Positions 16,553-25,105 of a stretch of DNA of 64,000 nucleotides are shown one piece after another. The notes under the pieces are model-generated. The model searched no databases, was not told the DNA's origin, and was given only the letters and a program-made list of their open reading frames with translations. A program made the position numbers and the translations under genes. Source of the DNA: an uncultured Clostridia bacterium (GTDB lineage Bacteria; Bacillota; Clostridia; Christensenellales; Borkfalkiaceae); contig CALVLN010000001.1 of the NCBI GenBank assembly GCA_944338165.1, positions 62,001-126,000 of the forward strand, in the 5' to 3' direction. The first letter of the stretch is position 1. The number at the start of each line of letters is the position of its first letter.

Positions 16553-17775
16553 CAGATCTCCGAGACGGCGATATCCGCCCAAAGCGTATACTCCGACGCA
16601 TCCATGTTCGTATACATCGTATACGAATCCGCCGAAGCATCATAGTAGAGGAAGCAGACGTCCTTCCCCTCGAGGTGTTCCGTGATATAAGCGATCGCCT
16701 TCTCCCTGCCCATGACCATGAGCGCCGTGGTGGTGGCGTCCCCCTCCGCGGCGGTAAGCCCGAACACGGAGGCGGTGATGATGCCGCTGCCGTCCCCGCC
16801 CGGGGCGGCGTTGACGGGATACCCCGTGCTGCCGTCCACGATGTGGCAGTAGCGCACGTCGTCCGTGATATAATACTCCTCGTAATCGCCGCTTGAAGAG
16901 AGGCTGATATCCGCCTCCCTGACGCTCAGATACTGCTCAAATACGGCGTTGCGCGGGCTGGCGACGTCGATCGACCAAAGGCGCGCCTCGTCCGTTGCGT
17001 CGGGATCCTGCAGCATGCACATGCTGCTGCCGCCCAGGTTGAAGTACCCGTATTTGTGCCCTGCGGCGCGGATGATCGCCTCCGCCTCGTCCACGCAGTA
17101 CCCCTTGCCGATGCCGCCGAAGTTGACCTGCATGGTATAGGTGTGCTCCGCCCCCTCCGCGTCCGGGATGACGACGGACGCCGAAGCGGGTTTTACGGCG
17201 TAGTACTTCCCCTCCCGCTCATAGAGCTCCACGGCGGAAAAATCCGTCATTTCCGGCGCGGAAAACGCCGTAAGATACACGGGATCGGGCAGCTGATCGC
17301 TGGTCTTCCGGTCGTAGGGAAGTTCGGGCACGAAGGGCGCCGCCTTGAAGCGGGGCGTGAACCCCCACAGGTCGACGAGCAGCCCCACGGCGGGGTTATA
17401 CGCCCCCTCCGTCTGCAAATACATTTCCTGCGCGAGAACAAACAGCTTGTACGCCGTGGCGTCAAGTTCGACCTCCTCCCCCGCCGCCGCCAGATTGAAG
17501 CGGTGCACGGAGCTTTGCTCGTATTCGTCGGAGATGCTCTCCTCCGTCCTGCCCATCATGGCTTTGAGCGCGTTCCACGTCGGCTCCTCCGCGTCCGTAT
17601 CCTCCGCGGAAGCGGGTGAAAACGCCCAGATGCAGGAAGTTCCGAAATACGCATAAGAGGTGAATCCCATCAGCGGGTTTACACCTGCCGCCGTTTTCGG
17701 CGCGCAGGCGGAGAGCGCCCCCGCCGCGAGCAATGCCCCGAGTGCGATGCAGATGCCTTGTTTTGCTGCCTTCAT
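16552..17775 (-). CDS. apbE: FAD:protein FMN transferase (ApbE) lipoprotein
   Basis: A 407-residue extracytoplasmic enzyme that attaches FMN to Thr/Ser in flavoproteins using FAD. The lipobox LSAC (Cys24) follows a signal peptide. ApbE features visible are GAYNPAVGLLVDLWGF near residue 134, GGIGKGYCVDEA near 223, GGSSMC and the C-terminal region DGSTGYPVNA and GDATTTALMVMG with the metal-binding Asp/Thr. It is followed by the coupled NusG-II gene, and the FMN-binding lipoprotein gene lies just upstream, behind a terminator. Confidence 0.92.
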   Translation of the reverse strand: MKAAKQGICIALGALLAAGALSACAPKTAAGVNPLMGFTSYAYFGTSCIWAFSPASAEDTDAEEPTWNALKAMMGRTEESISDEYEQSSVHRFNLAAAGEEVELDATAYKLFVLAQEMYLQTEGAYNPAVGLLVDLWGFTPRFKAAPFVPELPYDRKTSDQLPDPVYLTAFSAPEMTDFSAVELYEREGKYYAVKPASASVVIPDAEGAEHTYTMQVNFGGIGKGYCVDEAEAIIRAAGHKYGYFNLGGSSMCMLQDPDATDEARLWSIDVASPRNAVFEQYLSVREADISLSSSGDYEEYYITDDVRYCHIVDGSTGYPVNAAPGGDGSGIITASVFGLTAAEGDATTTALMVMGREKAIAYITEHLEGKDVCFLYYDASADSYTMYTNMDASEYTLWADIAVSEI

Positions 17776-17826
17776 GTTTTGTCCTCTGCCAATATTGCGG
17801 AATAAAACCCCGCTTTGCATTGCACC

Positions 17827-17855
17827 ATTATACCCTATTCTGCAAAAAAAGACAA
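17827..17855 (-). promoter_or_regulatory. apbE promoter
   Basis: TTGTCT (17850-17855), 17-bp spacer, TATAAT (17827-17832). The -35 abuts the preceding terminator. Confidence 0.75.
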
Positions 17856-17856
17856 G

Positions 17857-17889
17857 AAAAAAAGGGCTTGTCCCGCAAGCCCTTTTTTT
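17857..17889 (-). terminator. Terminator of the FMN-binding lipoprotein gene
   Basis: AAAAAAAGGGCTTG / CAAGCCCTTTTTTT is a perfect 14-bp inverted repeat with a 5-nt loop; strong in either direction. Confidence 0.9.
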
Positions 17890-17903
17890 ACATAAGGATA
17901 AAT

Positions 17904-18386
17904 TTACTCAGCGTCTGCAAGCGCGTCCTGCACGGCAAGGATGATTCTGGCCGTGGACTGCGTAGCGCCCGTGATGACGGAAAGCCCCTCGGCGGTAACT
18001 TTATTCTCCGTAGCCCCGCTCACGTTCTGAATCGAAGCGGTATATGCCTTAACTTCGTCAATGGTCTTTCCCTCAAAAGAATCAAGCAGCTTCTGCTCGT
18101 TGTCCGTATAGTTCTTTCTGTTTTCTTCCGTCCAGCCAGCTGCATCATTCGCCGCAGAAAGCTGCGTGTAGTCGCTCTTGACGATCTCGACCTTGTCGAT
18201 CTTGTCGCCCGTAACGGTGACCTTGACCTTCACGCCGTAATCGGGAGCCGTTTCATCCCATGCGTTTGCATAGTGATACTCACCCTCATACGTCTTTGCT
18301 TCTTCGCCGCCGCAAGCCGTCAGACCGACGGAAAGCGCGCAGACGGAAACTGCTGCCAGAGCAACTGCCAAAAACTTCTTTTTCAT
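17904..18386 (-). CDS. FMN-binding domain lipoprotein
   Basis: A 160-residue secreted lipoprotein (lipobox LTAC, Cys25) with an FMN_bind domain, the likely substrate of the ApbE encoded next to it. The family's flavinylation motif appears as VITGATQST at residues 137-145, followed by ARIILAVQDAL. A second similar motif, VSGAT, is at 122-126. Such proteins carry electrons outside the membrane, as PplA does in Listeria extracellular electron transfer; that role is inferred here. It has its own consensus promoter and terminator. Confidence 0.85.
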   Translation of the reverse strand: MKKKFLAVALAAVSVCALSVGLTACGGEEAKTYEGEYHYANAWDETAPDYGVKVKVTVTGDKIDKVEIVKSDYTQLSAANDAAGWTEENRKNYTDNEQKLLDSFEGKTIDEVKAYTASIQNVSGATENKVTAEGLSVITGATQSTARIILAVQDALADAE

Positions 18387-18417
18387 AATTTGAATCACCT
18401 CGCATTGATTTACCAAA

Positions 18418-18446
18418 ATTATAAGCCTTTTCCGACAGATTGTCAA
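18418..18446 (-). promoter_or_regulatory. Consensus promoter of the FMN-binding lipoprotein gene
   Basis: TTGACA (18441-18446), 17-bp spacer, TATAAT (18418-18423): a perfect sigma-A consensus, suggesting high expression. Confidence 0.9.
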
Positions 18447-18492
18447 GTGGAAAATAAAATATTTTATCGGTTTTTTTGCGAGACCGCGTTTT

Positions 18493-19068
18493 TTACCCGC
18501 CCCGCGGCAGACGGCGCAGGCGGAGGCATACCGCCGCCGCGAGAGAGACTTTTGCGGCGTCTGCAAGCAGATACGGCAGAACGCACACGCCGAGCGCATA
18601 CCAGACGCTGCAGCGGTAGATAAGGCAGAACCACAGCGTGCCGCACGCATAGCACGCGCACACGCCGAGCGCCATGCCGATGCCCAAAAGCGCCGCATAG
18701 CCCCTGCCCTTTGCGGGGAGGGCGGCAAACGCCCCGGAAAGCAGCGCCGTGCCCAGAAATCCCCAAAGATAGCCGCCCGTCGGCCCGGCAAGCGCCGCCG
18801 CCCCTGCCTGAAACCCCGCGAATACGGGAACGCCGCACAGCCCCGCCAACAGATAGACAAGCACTGCCGCCGCGCCGCGCTTCGCCCCCAGAAGCCCGCC
18901 CGCGAGGCAAACCGCAAACGTCTGCAGCGTAAACGGGACCTGCCCGAAGGGGATGCTGATATACGTGCATACGGCGATCAGCGCCACCATGAGCGCGAGA
19001 TGCGCGATCTCCCGCGAGGCGCTGATCTTCGCCCTATGCGGTTTTTCCTTCTGCTTCTGCCCGTCCAT
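18493..19068 (-). CDS. bioY: Biotin transporter substrate-binding component BioY
   Basis: A 191-residue ECF S-component that binds biotin in the membrane. Six hydrophobic segments are present, with the BioY-typical ISIPFGQVPFTLQTFAVCLAG near residue 37, LAGLCGVPVFAGFQAG near 74 and GPTGGYLWGF near 94. No ECF ATPase or T-component genes lie nearby, so it either uses shared ones or acts alone. It lies 46 nt downstream of metK beyond a hairpin. Confidence 0.93.
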   Translation of the reverse strand: MDGQKQKEKPHRAKISASREIAHLALMVALIAVCTYISIPFGQVPFTLQTFAVCLAGGLLGAKRGAAAVLVYLLAGLCGVPVFAGFQAGAAALAGPTGGYLWGFLGTALLSGAFAALPAKGRGYAALLGIGMALGVCACYACGTLWFCLIYRCSVWYALGVCVLPYLLADAAKVSLAAAVCLRLRRLPRGG

Positions 19069-19085
19069 ATCCGTTTCTCCGCAAA

Positions 19086-19109
19086 ACAGGGCGGGAAAGC
19101 CCGCCCTGT
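19086..19109 (-). terminator. Hairpin between metK and bioY
   Basis: ACAGGGCGGG / CCCGCCCTGT perfect 10-bp stem with a 4-nt loop; the T-tract is short (TTTTG), so termination may be partial and bioY may depend on read-through from metK. Confidence 0.65.
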
Positions 19110-19113
19110 CCGT

Positions 19114-20277
19114 TCAGTTGAGATATTTTTTGAGGTCTTCCGCGCGGTCGGTGCGCTCCCACGTGAACTTACCGCGCCCGAAATGCCCGTATGCCGCCGT
19201 CTTGGCAAAGACGGGTTTGCGCAGATCCAGCGTGCGGATGATCGCCGAAGGACGCAGATCGAATTCCTTTGAGATGACGGAAACGATCTCGTCGTCGGGG
19301 AGCCTGCCCGTGCCGAACGTATCCGCAAACACGGAGACGGGGCGCGCCACGCCGATGGCATAGGCGACCTGCAGCTCGATCTCGTCCGCAAGGCCCGCCG
19401 CCACCACGTTCTTGCAGATGTAGCGCGCCATATAGGTGGCGCTGCGGTCGACTTTGGTGCAGTCCTTGCCGGAAAAAGCGCCGCCGCCGTGCGCGCATCT
19501 GCCGCCGTAGGTATCCACCACGATCTTCCTGCCCGTGAGGCCCGCGTCCCCTTCCGGGCCGCCGATCTCGAACCTGCCCGTGGGATTGATGTAATATTTT
19601 GTCTTTCCGTCGAGCAGGGAGGCGGGAATGACGGCGGCGATGACCTGTTCCTTCATGTCCCGCGCGATCTGCCCCTGGGAGACCTTGCTGTTGTGCTGGG
19701 TGGAAACGACCACCGTATCCACGCGCACGGGCGTCTTGCCGTCGTATTCCACGGTGACCTGCGTCTTGCCGTCCGGGCGGAGATAGTCGAGGATGCCCTG
19801 CTTTCTGACTTCCGCCAGGCGGTGCGCGAGTTTATGGGCAAGCGTGACGGGAAGCGGCATGAGCTCCTCCGTCTCGCGGCAGGCGTAACCGAACATCATG
19901 CCCTGGTCGCCCGCGCCGAGCAGGTCGTCCCCGCTGCCGCCCGCCTTGTTTTCCATGGAAGAATCGACGCCGAGCGCGATATCGGGAGACTGCCCGTGGA
20001 TGCGCTCGATGATGCGGCAGGCGTCATAGGCGAAGGGGCCCTTGGTGTAACCGATCCTGCGGATGGCGTCCCGGGCGATCGCCTCGTAATCCACCTTGGC
20101 GCGGGAAGTCACCTCCCCCGTGATAAAAAGCGTATCGTAAGAGGCGCAGCACTCCACGGCGGCGCGGCTGGATTCGTCCTCTCGGAGCAGCGCGTCGAGG
20201 ATGGAATCGGAAATGCGGTCGCAGACCTTATCGGGATGCCCTTCCGTCACGCTCTCACTCGTAAAAAATCTTCTCAT
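19114..20277 (-). CDS. metK: S-adenosylmethionine synthetase
   Basis: A 387-residue cytoplasmic enzyme that makes SAM from methionine and ATP. Family motifs are intact: [16 protein letters not shown] at the N-terminus, [12 protein letters not shown] near residue 120, and [17 protein letters not shown] near 266. Length is standard. The leader from the predicted start point is about 40 nt, too short for a SAM riboswitch. A 7-bp inverted repeat surrounds the -10. Confidence 0.97.
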   Translation of the reverse strand: MRRFFTSESVTEGHPDKVCDRISDSILDALLREDESSRAAVECCASYDTLFITGEVTSRAKVDYEAIARDAIRRIGYTKGPFAYDACRIIERIHGQSPDIALGVDSSMENKAGGSGDDLLGAGDQGMMFGYACRETEELMPLPVTLAHKLAHRLAEVRKQGILDYLRPDGKTQVTVEYDGKTPVRVDTVVVSTQHNSKVSQGQIARDMKEQVIAAVIPASLLDGKTKYYINPTGRFEIGGPEGDAGLTGRKIVVDTYGGRCAHGGGAFSGKDCTKVDRSATYMARYICKNVVAAGLADEIELQVAYAIGVARPVSVFADTFGTGRLPDDEIVSVISKEFDLRPSAIIRTLDLRKPVFAKTAAYGHFGRGKFTWERTDRAEDLKKYLN

Positions 20278-20310
20278 TTGCTCTCTCTTTTTCTCTGTAT
20301 GATTTAAACT

Positions 20311-20353
20311 TACGTCAGAGCAACATTATATGACGTATGCAGAAAAAAGTCAA
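20311..20353 (-). promoter_or_regulatory. metK promoter with flanking inverted repeat
   Basis: TTGACT (20348-20353), 17-bp spacer, TATAAT (20325-20330). The inverted repeat TACGTCA (20311-20317) / TGACGTA (20331-20337) brackets the -10 and the start point, as an operator would. Confidence 0.8.
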
Positions 20354-20391
20354 CTAAAATCGGCGGCGTTTGCGCATCGCACGCGCGTCGG

Positions 20392-20420
20392 TTGCTTTTT
20401 TGCAAAAGATGTGATATACT
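20392..20420 (+). promoter_or_regulatory. Promoter of the PflX-like gene, leading to a leaderless start
   Basis: TTGCTT (20392-20397), 17-bp spacer, TATACT (20415-20420). The ATG begins only 8 nt after the -10, where transcription itself should begin, and no ribosome site is present. Confidence 0.75.
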
Positions 20421-20427
20421 GTAACGC

Positions 20428-21285
20428 ATGGAGCATTGTACCCTGTGCCCCGTCGCCTGCGGCGCAGACCGCAGCGTGCGCGCGGGATATTGCGGCGTGA
20501 AAGCGCTCACCGTCGCCAAATACTATCTGCACCCCTTTGAGGAACCGCCGATCTCCCACAAAAACGGCAGCGGGACGGTGTTTTTCGGCGGATGCAGCCT
20601 GCGCTGCGTCTTCTGCCAGAACTTTGCGCTTTCCCGCGCGGAACGCGGCAAAGCGATAACCCCGAAGGAGCTTGCGGGCATCTTCCGCGAACTCGAGGAG
20701 ATGGGCGCGGACAACATCAACCTCGTCACGCCCGATCACGTCTCCCCCTATATCGCCGAGGCGCTCGCCCTCTATAAACCGCGCATCCCCGTGGTGTACA
20801 ACTCGGGCGGGTACTGCAAAGTGTCCGCCCTCGAGGAGATCGACCCGTACATCGACGTGTACCTGCCCGACGTCAAATTTTTCTCGCCCGAGCTTTCCGA
20901 ACGCTACACCGGGCGGCGCGATTACTTTGCGTATTGCAGCGAGGCCGTCCGCTTCATGGCGAAAAAGCCCGTCCGCCGGAGCGAGGACGGCAAATTGCTT
21001 TCCGGCATCCTGGCGCGGCACCTCGTCATGCCCATGTGCGTTTCCGACAGCGAGCGCGTGCTCGATTTTCTGCGCGAGGCGCTGCCCGAAGACGCGCCCG
21101 TCTCCCTCATGCGCCAATACGTGCCCATGGGCGACATTGCAGGTTTCCCCGAACTTGCCCGCCGCCTGACGGCGCGCGAATACCGGCGCGCCGTGGAGTA
21201 CGCCCTTGCGCTCGGCTTTTCCGCACTCTACACGCAGGAAAAGGACAGCGCGGACAAAGCGTTCATCCCCGAGTGGGACTATTGA
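20428..21285 (+). CDS. Radical SAM protein, PflX (COG1313) type
   Basis: A 285-residue cytoplasmic iron-sulfur protein resembling pyruvate formate-lyase activating enzymes. The cluster motif CSLRCVFC provides Cys56, Cys60 and Cys63. An N-terminal CTLCPVACGADR...GYCG with further cysteines is typical of the PflX group, whose substrate is unknown. INLVTPDH and VYNSGGY follow in the barrel. The N-terminal cysteines show the ATG is the true start, which makes the message leaderless. Divergent from metK. Confidence 0.85.
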   Translation: MEHCTLCPVACGADRSVRAGYCGVKALTVAKYYLHPFEEPPISHKNGSGTVFFGGCSLRCVFCQNFALSRAERGKAITPKELAGIFRELEEMGADNINLVTPDHVSPYIAEALALYKPRIPVVYNSGGYCKVSALEEIDPYIDVYLPDVKFFSPELSERYTGRRDYFAYCSEAVRFMAKKPVRRSEDGKLLSGILARHLVMPMCVSDSERVLDFLREALPEDAPVSLMRQYVPMGDIAGFPELARRLTAREYRRAVEYALALGFSALYTQEKDSADKAFIPEWDY

Positions 21286-21404
21286 TCCAGCCAATCCCCC
21301 TTGCTTTTTGCAAGGCGCGCGGTGAGTTTTCTGCTCTTGGAGGGCGATGCGCCCTTCAGCGCCGCTTCCAGCAGGCGGACCCTGTAAAACTTCCCGTCTT
21401 TCAT
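21279..21404 (-). CDS. Possible 41-residue small protein
   Basis: A short open frame beginning MKDGKFYRVRLLEAALKG and ending KSKGDWLDQ occupies the space between the PflX-like gene and the ABC-F gene, opposite strand, overlapping the former by 7 nt. Its composition is protein-like (basic, amphipathic), but I see no ribosome site or promoter. It may be chance coding or antisense of the ABC-F leader. Confidence 0.25.
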   Translation of the reverse strand: MKDGKFYRVRLLEAALKGASPSKSRKLTARLAKSKGDWLDQ

Positions 21405-21435
21405 ACCAAAAGTATCGCATAAGGAGCTCTCTTTT

Positions 21436-23295
21436 ATGCTCGCAGCCATGGAACACGTCACCTTTGCCTATACGGACGTCCCCATCCTCTCGGACGTCTG
21501 CTTTTCGCTGCACGAAAACGAGCGCGTCGGGCTCATCGGCGGCAACGGCGAGGGGAAAACCACGCTCATCCGCCTGCTTTTGGGCGAACTTTCCGCCGAT
21601 ACGGGCAGCGTGTTTTTAAAAAACGGCGCCGCCGTCGGATACCTGCCGCAGACGGGCGGCCTGCAATCGGAAAACACCGTGTACGGGGAGATGCTCGCCG
21701 TGTTTGAACGCGACCGCGCCCTGCTTGAAAAACTTTCCGCCGTACAACTTCAGATGGAACGCGCGGACGAGGCGCAGATGCGCGTTCTCGGGGCGCAGGC
21801 GGAGAGCCTCAACAAACAGATCGCCGCGCGGGACAGCTATCACTTTGAAGTGCGCATCAAAACGGTGCTCAACGGCATGGGGTTTTCCGGCAAATACGAA
21901 CAAAAAGTGGCTACCATGTCCGGGGGCGAGAAGACACGCCTGAAGCTGTGCCGCCTGCTTTTGGAGCAGCCCGACCTGCTCATCCTGGACGAACCCACAA
22001 ACCACCTCGACCTTACCACCATGTTCTGGCTGGAGGACTACCTGGCAAGCTACAAAGGCTGCCTGCTCGTCGTCTCCCACGACCGCTACTTTCTGGACAG
22101 GCTGACCTCGCGGACGCTGGAGCTCGAGCGCGGCAGCGTGAGCTCCTTTAAGGGAAATTACACGAAATACAAACAGCTGAAGGCGGAAAAGATCGCCCTG
22201 CTCGAAAAGGAGTACGAAAAGCAGCAGGAGGAGATCGCGCATCTCAAAGATTACGTGGACCGCAACCTGGTGCGCGCGACCACGGCAAAGAGCGCGCAGA
22301 GCCGCGTCAAACAGCTGGAACGCATGGAACGCATCGAGAAGCCGCTCCCCCCGCCGCCTCCGCCGCGGTTTTCCTTCACCTACCGCGACAGGCCGTACGA
22401 ACGCGTGCTCGCCTGCGAACACTTCGACCTCTGCGTGGAGGGCAGGACGCTGCTCCGCGACGCGAGATTTTCCCTCATCCGCGGGCAGAAATGCGCGCTC
22501 ACGGGCGACAACGGCACGGGAAAAACCACGCTTTTGAAATTCTTCCTTTCCCGCGATGCGCGCGTCGTCTTGGGGAAGTTCGTCAAAATCGCCTACTACG
22601 ACCAGGAAAACGCCGACCTCGACCCCGAGGAGCGCGTGCTCGACTGCTTCTGGGGGAAGCACTCGCTGCTCACGCAGACGGAAGCGCGCAAAAAGCTCGC
22701 CCGCGCGGGGCTTGAGGCCGCGGATATGGACAAAAAGGTAAAGAGCCTTTCGGGCGGGGAACGGGCCAAGCTGGAACTTGCGCTGCTGCAGGAACAGCAC
22801 GGCAACGTGCTCTTTCTGGACGAGCCCACCAACCACCTCGATCTGCCCGCGCGCGAGGCGCTCGAGGAGGCGCTCCGCGCCTTCGACGGCACGCTCCTCT
22901 TCGTCTCGCACGACCGCTACTTCATCCGCGCCGTGGCGACGGACGTCGCCCTCATCGAGGACGGGACGCTCACCCGCTTTATGGGCCCGTACGACGACTT
23001 TCTGGCCTCCCGCAAAGAAAAACAGGCGCGGGAAAGCGCCCCGCCCGAGAGAAGACCCGCCGCGACGGGCGGCTACCGCAGCCGCGAGGAGCGGGCGCAG
23101 GAAGCAAAACGGCGCACGCGCACCAGAGAGATCGAAGCGCGGCTCACCGAGCTCGAGGCGGAAGAGGCGCGCCTCACCGCGGAGATGACGGAACGCGCCG
23201 CCGACTACGCCGCCGTACAGGAACTGTATGCGCGCATCGAACGGCTCCGCGCCGAATCGGACGCCCTCTACGCCGAATATGAAACGCTGATATAA
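21436..23295 (+). CDS. ABC-F family ATPase
   Basis: A 619-residue soluble protein with two ABC domains and no membrane segments, likely acting on the ribosome in translation or antibiotic protection. Walker A motifs are GGNGEGKTT (residues 35-43) and GDNGTGKTT (about 356); signatures are MSGGEKTRLK and LSGGERAKLE; both Walker B motifs read LDEPTNHLD, typical of ABC-F. A charged linker (residues about 230-300) connects them and a coiled-coil tail follows residue 540. AAGGAG precedes the ATG. It does not clearly match a named subfamily. Confidence 0.92.
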   Translation: MLAAMEHVTFAYTDVPILSDVCFSLHENERVGLIGGNGEGKTTLIRLLLGELSADTGSVFLKNGAAVGYLPQTGGLQSENTVYGEMLAVFERDRALLEKLSAVQLQMERADEAQMRVLGAQAESLNKQIAARDSYHFEVRIKTVLNGMGFSGKYEQKVATMSGGEKTRLKLCRLLLEQPDLLILDEPTNHLDLTTMFWLEDYLASYKGCLLVVSHDRYFLDRLTSRTLELERGSVSSFKGNYTKYKQLKAEKIALLEKEYEKQQEEIAHLKDYVDRNLVRATTAKSAQSRVKQLERMERIEKPLPPPPPPRFSFTYRDRPYERVLACEHFDLCVEGRTLLRDARFSLIRGQKCALTGDNGTGKTTLLKFFLSRDARVVLGKFVKIAYYDQENADLDPEERVLDCFWGKHSLLTQTEARKKLARAGLEAADMDKKVKSLSGGERAKLELALLQEQHGNVLFLDEPTNHLDLPAREALEEALRAFDGTLLFVSHDRYFIRAVATDVALIEDGTLTRFMGPYDDFLASRKEKQARESAPPERRPAATGGYRSREERAQEAKRRTRTREIEARLTELEAEEARLTAEMTERAADYAAVQELYARIERLRAESDALYAEYETLI

Positions 23296-23297
23296 AA

Positions 23298-23319
23298 GCG
23301 CCGCCCTGTGGGGCGGCGC
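23298..23319. terminator. Bidirectional terminator between ABC-F gene and tadA
   Basis: GCGCCGCCC / GGGCGGCGC perfect 9-bp stem with a 4-nt loop between two convergent genes; T-runs are short on both sides. Confidence 0.75.
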
Positions 23320-23322
23320 AAT

Positions 23323-23820
23323 TTATTTGCCTTGGTTTTTTTGTTTCTTTGCCTTTTCTTTTTCGCGCTTCTGCTTTTCCCGTTCCCGCATTTTGGTGAA
23401 AAACGCCGTCAGGATGTGCGAACATTCCTCTTCCAGCACGCCGCCCTCCACTTCCACCGTGTGGTTGAGGAGATTGGCCTCCGCAAGTTCGCCCGTGAGA
23501 CTGCGGCCCTTCTGCTCGTATGCGCCGAAGTATACCTTGGCGATGCGGGCGTTGAGCACGGCGCCCATGCACATGGGGCACGGTTCGAGCGTCACGTAAA
23601 GTTCCGCCCCGGGCAGCCGCCACGAATGCACCTTTTTGCACGCCTTGTCGATGGCGCGCATCTCGGCGTGCGCCGTCGCCATCTGCAGCCTCGTGCGCAG
23701 ATTGTGCCCTTTGCCGATGATCCTGCCCTCCAGCACGACCACCGCGCCGATGGGGACTTCCCCCCGCTTTTCCGCTTTTTGCGCCTCCCGCAGGGCGGCG
23801 CGCATGTATTCTTCTTTCAT
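23323..23820 (-). CDS. tadA: tRNA-specific adenosine deaminase TadA
   Basis: Deaminates A34 of tRNA-Arg(ACG) to inosine; that tRNA is encoded at 15692-15768. The zinc/proton-shuttle motif HAE is at residues 51-53 and PCPMC at 80-84. The last 30 residues form a Lys/Glu-rich tail beyond the catalytic domain. It follows the M14 peptidase gene by 3 nt in the operon CPBP-rlmH-M14-tadA. Confidence 0.95.
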   Translation of the reverse strand: MKEEYMRAALREAQKAEKRGEVPIGAVVVLEGRIIGKGHNLRTRLQMATAHAEMRAIDKACKKVHSWRLPGAELYVTLEPCPMCMGAVLNARIAKVYFGAYEQKGRSLTGELAEANLLNHTVEVEGGVLEEECSHILTAFFTKMREREKQKREKEKAKKQKNQGK

Positions 23821-23823
23821 CCT

Positions 23824-24636
23824 TCAGATCCCTTCCGTAAGCCGCTCGATGCTGTCGAGATTTTTTTTGAAAATATCAAAAAGCTCCGCCTTGCCGAGCG
23901 GATGCTCCCCTTCCTCGCGCCCGACCTCCACCGTAAAGGCGGGGATCTTCAACGCCCGGATGCACCAATCTTTGTATCCGCCCGCAGACATGGGCGCCTC
24001 CTTCAAGGGGTACCCCGTCGCCGATCGCAAAAGTTTCGCGAGGCGAAGATCGCGCGCAAGGCGCCGCGGCGGCTGATGAAACCGCCAGTAGATCTCCTCC
24101 CCCTTGGTGTGGTAACTCACCGTGAACGCCGGCCGCACGCGCAAAGTAAAGGCGGCGAGCGCCCGGCTTTCCGGGGCGCAGAGCGGGGCATGCCCGATGT
24201 AATTTGCAGGCGCGGGGGTGCGGACGTTGGTTTTTCCCGTCCCCCAGCGCGCGGGGAAGTTGACGTTGAGGTCCACGCCTTCGGCATTTGCCTTCCACAG
24301 CGAGAGCGGCTGCCCGTCAGAAAGCCGCAAAACAGACTCCCGACGTACCATGTCCATGGTATCCGCGCCGCATTGGCTTAAAAGCGCGCCGTCCGGATTG
24401 ACGAGCGGCAAAAACCATACGCCGCCCCGCCGCACCCCGCGGGCAAGCTGCCCGAGTACGAGATACGCCGTGACCCATTCCCGCGCGTGCATCGCGGCCT
24501 GACAGATCCCCACGGGAAAGGCGTTTTCCCCCGCAAAGAAGGCATACAGCGGGCGGCCCTGCACGCTCCTGCCGAAAATGCACTTTTCACCGTTCCAGGC
24601 GGCGTATGCGCGCGAAACTTCTTCAAAGACGTCCAT
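23824..24636 (-). CDS. M14-family zinc carboxypeptidase
   Basis: A 270-residue peptidase resembling gamma-D-glutamyl-meso-diaminopimelate peptidases but lacking LysM domains and a signal peptide. Zinc ligands are His50 and Glu53 (MHAREW) and His176 (SYHTKGE); the catalytic Glu237 is in FTVEVGREE. PLVNPDGA and VDLNVNFPARW also match the family. The cytoplasmic location suggests murein peptide recycling; this is inference. Confidence 0.85.
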   Translation of the reverse strand: MDVFEEVSRAYAAWNGEKCIFGRSVQGRPLYAFFAGENAFPVGICQAAMHAREWVTAYLVLGQLARGVRRGGVWFLPLVNPDGALLSQCGADTMDMVRRESVLRLSDGQPLSLWKANAEGVDLNVNFPARWGTGKTNVRTPAPANYIGHAPLCAPESRALAAFTLRVRPAFTVSYHTKGEEIYWRFHQPPRRLARDLRLAKLLRSATGYPLKEAPMSAGGYKDWCIRALKIPAFTVEVGREEGEHPLGKAELFDIFKKNLDSIERLTEGI

Positions 24637-24667
24637 GCCGCATTGTATGCGGCAGAACGCGGTCTGT

Positions 24668-25105
24668 TTACTTATGATATTCCGCGCCCGCGCGGATCAT
24701 AAAGGCGCGGTAGATCTGCTCCGCCAGAATGACGCGCATGAGCTGATGCGGAAAGGTCATTTGCGAAAAGGAGAGCATCTCGTCCGCGCGCGCCTTCACG
24801 CTTTGATCCAGCCCGCAGGAGGAGCCGATGACGAAGGTGATCTCCCGCCCCGCGTCCGCGAGCGCGCCGAGCTTTTCCGAGAGCCGTTCGGAAGAACACC
24901 CCTTCCCCTCGACGGCGAGGGCAAAAACGTATCCTTTGCAGGCGCGCAGGATCTCCGCCGCCTCCTCTTTGGGCGAGGTACGCTCGGGGAGTTCCCTGAC
25001 CTCGAATTTGCAAAACCTGCCGAGCCGCTTTGCATATTCGGCAACGGCTTCCCGCCAGAAAGATTCCTTCAGCTTGCCGACGCAGACGACGGTGACCTTA
25101 ATCAT
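24668..25105 (-). CDS. rlmH: 23S rRNA pseudouridine-1915 N3-methyltransferase RlmH
   Basis: A 145-residue SPOUT methyltransferase that modifies m3Psi1915 of 23S rRNA. The SAM-binding knot is visible as TFVIGSSCGLD near residue 90 and the C-terminal MTFPHQLMRVILAEQIYRAFMI is diagnostic. Its start overlaps the CPBP gene stop by 8 nt. Confidence 0.96.
   Translation of the reverse strand: MIKVTVVCVGKLKESFWREAVAEYAKRLGRFCKFEVRELPERTSPKEEAAEILRACKGYVFALAVEGKGCSSERLSEKLGALADAGREITFVIGSSCGLDQSVKARADEMLSFSQMTFPHQLMRVILAEQIYRAFMIRAGAEYHK

Noticed and set aside
20278..20347. SAM riboswitch upstream of metK
   Set aside because: The leader is about 40 nt, with no k-turn or pseudoknot elements.
21286..21435. 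Antibiotic-sensing attenuator before the ABC-F gene
   Set aside because: No leader peptide with alternating hairpins and T-run is evident; only weak stems are seen.
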